Shown here: piece by piece, positions 60,356 through 64,000 of the stretch
How the letters are laid out: each line of letters begins with the position of its first letter
Numbering within the stretch: the stretch's first letter is position 1
Assembly: GCA_017858055.1 (NCBI GenBank)
Contig: JAFMCA010000005.1
Location: 1 to 64,000 of the forward strand
Length of the DNA stretch: 64,000 bases
Origin: Flavobacteriaceae bacterium
GTDB taxonomy: Bacteria > Bacteroidota > Bacteroidia > Flavobacteriales > Flavobacteriaceae
Direction of reading: 5' to 3'
Translations under genes and position numbers: made by a program
The notes under the pieces: generated by a model
What the model was told of the DNA's origin: nothing
The model's input: the letters and a program-made list of their open reading frames with translations, nothing else
Databases searched by the model: none

Positions 60356-61434
60356 GAGGTATTCCTAACATCCAAAATATCTCTTAAACTGTTCCCAAGC
60401 ATCATAAAGGCCAAAACCAAACTCATGATAGCTAATCCAGGTAATAAAGCAAGGTAGGGTTTGCCCAAAAGTAAATATCGAAAATGATCTTTGACCATAC
60501 CTCCCCAACTAGGCATTGGGGGTTGTGCACCAATACCCAAAAAGCTTAACCCACTTTCCATTAATATAGCACTCGCAAAATTGGCTGCTGAAATCACAAT
60601 TAAAGGAGCTACTACGACAGGTAATATGTGACCAACTAAAATGGTGTATTTTGAAAACCCTAATGTAAAACTAGCTTGAATATAGAGCTGCTCTTTAATC
60701 GAAATAACCTGACCTCTGACAAGACGGGCTACTTCTACCCACATGGTTAAACCCACTGCTACAAAAACTTGCCAATACCCTCTGCCAAGAGCTAAAGTAA
60801 TCGCAATCACCATTAATAAAGTAGGGATAGACCATACTACATTGATTAACCATAAAATAAGGCGATCTACCCAACCCCCAAAAAATCCTGATAAAGCACC
60901 CATAAATACTCCTAGGGTTAAAGAAATAAAAACCGCAACAAAACCGATAGAAATTGAAATCCGAGATCCCACTAAAAGTCGGCTTAATAAATCGCGACCG
61001 TATTTATCCGTTCCTAATAAAAATCGTTTGGAATAGAGGTAATGGGTTTGTATAGCTTCCTTTGAATCGAAGCCAGGGTATTGACCAAAAGTAATTTTAT
61101 CAAAATAATCTGTAAGATTTCCATACCTTTTGTATTCAAATCCATCAGCTAACCAATTCAATTCACTTAATGGAATTTCTTCATCCGCATTTATTTGTCC
61201 AGTGAAAATACTTGTTTTTATCTTTTGATCCTCTCCAGGAATAAGAAGCATTCTACAGGAAAATCCAGGAGGTTTCGAATGTATTGATAAATGCATTTGA
61301 TTTGCATATTGAGTTTTATCTAGAGATAAAGTATACGCAAATAGTGCACACAGTGTGACCAATAGAATAAATGAGAGGCTTCCGATCGCCCAAGGGTCGC
61401 TTTTAAAGCGGTGTAGGAAGCGTTTACTCTCCAA
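60352..61434 (-). CDS. OppC/DppC-type ABC transporter permease
   Basis: A 360-residue permease: first helix about 18-38, a large insert of about 105 residues before the second helix (rich in GQ and Y, with LLGTDKYGRDLLSRLL closing it, the family start of the permease core), then five helices with EVARLVRGQVISIKEQLYIQAS and GLSFLGIGAQPPMPSWGG. It is an inner-membrane half of a dipeptide/oligopeptide importer. The partner permease, ATPase and binding protein are not in the window, though part may lie elsewhere in the genome. Confidence 0.9.
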   Translation of the reverse strand: MESKRFLHRFKSDPWAIGSLSFILLVTLCALFAYTLSLDKTQYANQMHLSIHSKPPGFSCRMLLIPGEDQKIKTSIFTGQINADEEIPLSELNWLADGFEYKRYGNLTDYFDKITFGQYPGFDSKEAIQTHYLYSKRFLLGTDKYGRDLLSRLLVGSRISISIGFVAVFISLTLGVFMGALSGFFGGWVDRLILWLINVVWSIPTLLMVIAITLALGRGYWQVFVAVGLTMWVEVARLVRGQVISIKEQLYIQASFTLGFSKYTILVGHILPVVVAPLIVISAANFASAILMESGLSFLGIGAQPPMPSWGGMVKDHFRYLLLGKPYLALLPGLAIMSLVLAFMMLGNSLRDILDVRNTS

Positions 61435-61446
61435 ATTTTCTCTTAT

Positions 61447-63579
61447 TTATTCTTTGACCTGAGCTATAGGCTGCACGGTTCCTATCTGATTCGATAGGTC
61501 TTTTAGAATTTCGACAGCTTCTGAGATATAAATGTCTTTTTTGAGTGATTTCGCCCAACGGTTTCTTTTTTCGATTAGATCGTTGTTCAGATCCGAATCA
61601 GAAGCTGCTTCCGGAAGCCATTCAAAGTCAAATTCAGATTCGTATTCTAAGAGTTTCTTGAAACGATCCGTGTATTCTTTATCGGATTCTTTTTTTGCTT
61701 TGTACGAATCGTAATCTAGAAAATAAATCGGTGAATCATCTTGTTGCTTTTTTATCCATGCTGCTTGCTCTTCAATAAGAGCTACATAGGGATTTTCGGA
61801 AAGGCGTTGTTTGCTTCGTTCTATTGAATATTCGTAATTCGTAAACTTTGGATACGGTTTAAAATTTGCTGGGGTAATTCGATCCCAAGAAAGTGGATTG
61901 TCTTGATCCTTTTCACCCATATCTATAAGTGCATATCGATCTGGAAAAACAATATCACTCTTTACCCCTTCTAATTGGGTTGATAATCCATTAATTCTAT
62001 AGAATTTATCTGTAGTAACTTTAAGTGCTCCTAAATCCCCATAGGTGCTTCCCGTGATCATTTTATTAAGATCAAAAACATTTTGAACCGTACCTTTTCC
62101 AAAAGTTTGTTTACTTCCCAAGATCACGGCACGATTGTAATCTTGTAAAGCTGCCGCTATTATTTCTGAGGCAGAGGCTGAAAATTCATTTACTAAAATT
62201 ACCAGAGGCCCATCCCAAATGACACTTGGATCAGTATCTTTCAATACTTCTTTTCTTCCCCCAGTACTTTTTACTTGTACTACAGGTCCTTCTTCTATAA
62301 AGTAACCCGTCATATCCACAACGGTCTTAAGTGAACCCCCTCCGTTATTTCTTAAATCGATAATAATGCCTTTGACATTTTTACTCTTGAGCTGCTCCAG
62401 TTCTTTTTTAACATCTGTCGCTGCATTGCGTTGGTTGTAATCTTCAAAATTGATATAAAATTTTGGAAGCTCTATAAGTCCAAAGGTTCCCATTTCGTCT
62501 TTGATTAGTGAAGAACGAGCGTAGGTTTCCTCTAACTCCACAACATCTCGAGTTACGGCAACAACTTCTACAGTTCCATCAACTCTTTTTATGGTTAGAT
62601 AAACTTTAGTTCCCTTGGGTCCCTTAATCAACTTTACTGCGTCGTCTAAAACCATACCTGTAATATCTACGGGCTCCTCTCCTTCTTGAGCTACTTTGAG
62701 TATGGCATCCCCAATTTCGAGAAGTTCGTCTCTCCAGACAGGTCCTCCTGAGATAACCTCTACAATTTTTACCTGTTGATTTCTCTTACTTAAACGAGCA
62801 CCTATACCCTCAAATTTTCCAGACATGCTGGTATCGAAACGGTCTTTATCACTTGGTGCAAGATAGAAAGTATGGGGGTCAAATTGAATTACAATAGAAT
62901 TGATATAAATAGAAAACCAATCCTTCCTTTTGAGTTCATTATAATTTTCAAAGAAGTACCCCATGTTTTCTTTAATGTCTTCCCGAACACTTAGCTCAAT
63001 TTCTTTATCAGAACTTCGGACAAAGGAGGAATCTTTTTCAGCTTGCTTTTGCTCATCTTCCTTTTTAATGGTATAACTTTCAAGTGCGTTTAACTTAAAT
63101 CGCTGTCTCCATATTTTCTTTAATTCATTCAAGTTTGTGGCATAAGGAGCATGTTCAAAATCTAAATTAATTTCTTCATGTTTCGAAAAATCAAAGGGGG
63201 TATCTAGAATTTCTTTATAGAAAAGCTCTACTTGTCCCATTCGCTCAACAATTTTTGAATAGGTTAGATCAAAAAAGCTAAGGTCTGTTTTTTTAATTTC
63301 ATCATCTATTTCAAGCTTGAACGATTCAAACGCATTAATGTCTGACTGAAGAAAAAAACGATGTTGACCATCTAAATTTTCTAGATAATCTTCATAAACG
63401 TTTTCAGAGAAAGCATCATTTATTTCTTTAGGATCAAAGTGACCCCGTTCCAATACATAAGAAATAATTTCAATCAAAAGTTTATCTTTATTAGGGTCTT
63501 CCTCTTTTAGATTAAAACCAAAAAAAAGTCCGCTAACAAGAATTGTAGATAGGAGCCAAATAAAAGATCGCATAGACAT
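61447..63579 (-). CDS. prc: Carboxy-terminal (tail-specific) processing protease
   Basis: A 710-residue periplasmic serine protease with a signal-like N-terminus (MRSFIWLLSTILVSGLFFGF). A helical N-terminal region (about 30-230) precedes the PDZ domain (about 240-340, with GIGARLSKRNQQVKIVEVISGGP). The S41 catalytic domain has NEFSASASEIIAAAL (catalytic Ser) and GSKQTFGKGTVQ (catalytic Lys), and the DUF3340-like C-terminal part is present (about 560-710). It degrades tagged or misfolded envelope proteins. A 12-bp gap separates it from the permease gene downstream. Confidence 0.94.
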   Translation of the reverse strand: MSMRSFIWLLSTILVSGLFFGFNLKEEDPNKDKLLIEIISYVLERGHFDPKEINDAFSENVYEDYLENLDGQHRFFLQSDINAFESFKLEIDDEIKKTDLSFFDLTYSKIVERMGQVELFYKEILDTPFDFSKHEEINLDFEHAPYATNLNELKKIWRQRFKLNALESYTIKKEDEQKQAEKDSSFVRSSDKEIELSVREDIKENMGYFFENYNELKRKDWFSIYINSIVIQFDPHTFYLAPSDKDRFDTSMSGKFEGIGARLSKRNQQVKIVEVISGGPVWRDELLEIGDAILKVAQEGEEPVDITGMVLDDAVKLIKGPKGTKVYLTIKRVDGTVEVVAVTRDVVELEETYARSSLIKDEMGTFGLIELPKFYINFEDYNQRNAATDVKKELEQLKSKNVKGIIIDLRNNGGGSLKTVVDMTGYFIEEGPVVQVKSTGGRKEVLKDTDPSVIWDGPLVILVNEFSASASEIIAAALQDYNRAVILGSKQTFGKGTVQNVFDLNKMITGSTYGDLGALKVTTDKFYRINGLSTQLEGVKSDIVFPDRYALIDMGEKDQDNPLSWDRITPANFKPYPKFTNYEYSIERSKQRLSENPYVALIEEQAAWIKKQQDDSPIYFLDYDSYKAKKESDKEYTDRFKKLLEYESEFDFEWLPEAASDSDLNNDLIEKRNRWAKSLKKDIYISEAVEILKDLSNQIGTVQPIAQVKE

Positions 63580-63733
63580 CTTATTTAATTTTTAATTTCA
63601 TAGCGTCTAAATATACGGATATTTAAAATCAGTTATGTTAATATTGTTCTAAAAACCAAGGGATTTTAAAAACAAATTTCTTCTGAATTTGGTTTAAAAC
63701 ATGGATTTGAATTTCAATGTAGCGTTAAATAAA

Positions 63734-63763
63734 TTTTGGAGCTGAAAAGATTCCTTACCTTAG
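63734..63763 (+). promoter_or_regulatory. surE: surE promoter, TTTTG-N17-TACCTTAG
   Basis: TTTTG (63734-63738) and TACCTTAG (63756-63763) are separated by 17 bases. The -7 box differs from TAnnTTTG in one position. It ends 12 bases before ATG 63776. Confidence 0.5.
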
Positions 63764-63775
63764 CAGTACAAGATT

Positions 63776-64000
63776 ATGAAGAAAAAAAGACCGCTAATTT
63801 TAGTAACAAACGATGACGGTATAACTGCACCTGGAATTCGAACTTTGATCGATATCATGAACGAAATAGGAGAAGTTGTTGTTGTCGCTCCAGACAGTCC
63901 TCAATCTGCTATGGGACATGCCATCACGATCAATTCTACTTTACATTGTGAAAAAATTAAGGTTACTGATGGTCCGCAAATTGAATACAGTTGCTCTGGA
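63776..64000 (+). CDS. surE: 5'/3'-nucleotidase SurE, 5' part
   Basis: The first 75 codons from ATG 63776 read [20 protein letters not shown] and [19 protein letters not shown]. The metal-binding DD (in TNDDG), Ser and Asn positions of SurE are intact. The gene continues past the window edge, so length and the C-terminus are unknown. SurE removes phosphate from nucleoside monophosphates and is tied to stationary-phase survival. Confidence 0.95.
   Translation, partial: MKKKRPLILVTNDDGITAPGIRTLIDIMNEIGEVVVVAPDSPQSAMGHAITINSTLHCEKIKVTDGPQIEYSCSG

Noticed and set aside
1-64000. tRNA, rRNA, insertion sequence, prophage or CRISPR features
   Set aside because: Looked for cloverleaf T-arm sequences, transposase motifs and repeated arrays on both strands; none could be supported by eye.

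Overview
The window looks like a chromosomal segment of a low-GC, probably marine, member of the Flavobacteriaceae (Bacteroidota). The evidence is a complete gldK-L-M-N set (type IX secretion and gliding motor), the Bacteroidota-type NagB/PIG-L fusion, HYC_CC_PP, DUF3078 and DUF6503-like proteins, A-rich leaders instead of Shine-Dalgarno sites, and repeated TAnnTTTG -7 promoter boxes. I saw no rRNA, tRNA, CRISPR array, insertion sequence or prophage gene. Some 60 protein genes cover most of the window.

Layout. 1-441 has no gene I can support. 442-5490 is accessory: small and exported proteins on the minus strand, a frameshifted small gene (1976-2156), and a three-gene operon of sugar-porter MFS, SDR dehydrogenase and a protein resembling CTP-dependent riboflavin kinase. 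5665-7851 encodes an unusual SHD1-like/YHYH/PEBP multidomain surface protein. 7933-9537 is ammonium transporter plus P-II. 9617-24452 is mixed: YqaA-type membrane protein, methyltransferase, SDR, envelope proteins, a serine hydrolase with a VanX-like dipeptidase, an exported amidohydrolase/NTF2/DASS-transporter operon, NagB fusion, a SulP transporter and two DUF6503-like lipoproteins. 24537-28444 holds trxB, an ABC-F ATPase and a FAD oxidoreductase. 28516-36835 is gldN-M-L-K (reverse order on the map), a degenerate ureohydrolase-fold gene and topA.

36975-41871 is the most coherent accessory system: a Crp/Fnr regulator with a cysteine-rich sensor domain, a SulP anion transporter, a metallo-beta-lactamase/double-rhodanese protein and a split YeeE/YedE (thiosulfate-type) transporter. 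Two 16-bp palindromes (TGTAAC-N4-GTTACA and a close variant) lie in front of the SulP gene and the metallo-hydrolase gene, each exactly 20 bp upstream of a -7 box. This suggests one dedicated regulon for reduced or reactive sulfur.

41999-48415 is core: miaB, a sigma-54 activator, lptE, a TPR-like protein, secG and groES-groEL, with a sigma-54-like element before groES. 48932-52722 is a likely metal-acquisition locus (two HMA proteins, TonB receptor, HYC_CC_PP protein). 52863-60355 holds a free-methionine-sulfoxide-reductase-like GAF protein, purH and the rod-shape cluster mreB-mreC-mreD-mrdA-rodA. The end has an OppC-type permease, a tail-specific protease and the 5' part of surE, which runs off the window.

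Functions are read from motifs and family memory; no database search was run. Start codons were chosen from signal peptides, overlaps and upstream boxes. Several genes appear to use TTG, and two (4978-5484 and 37684-39408) have no standard start codon where the protein should begin.
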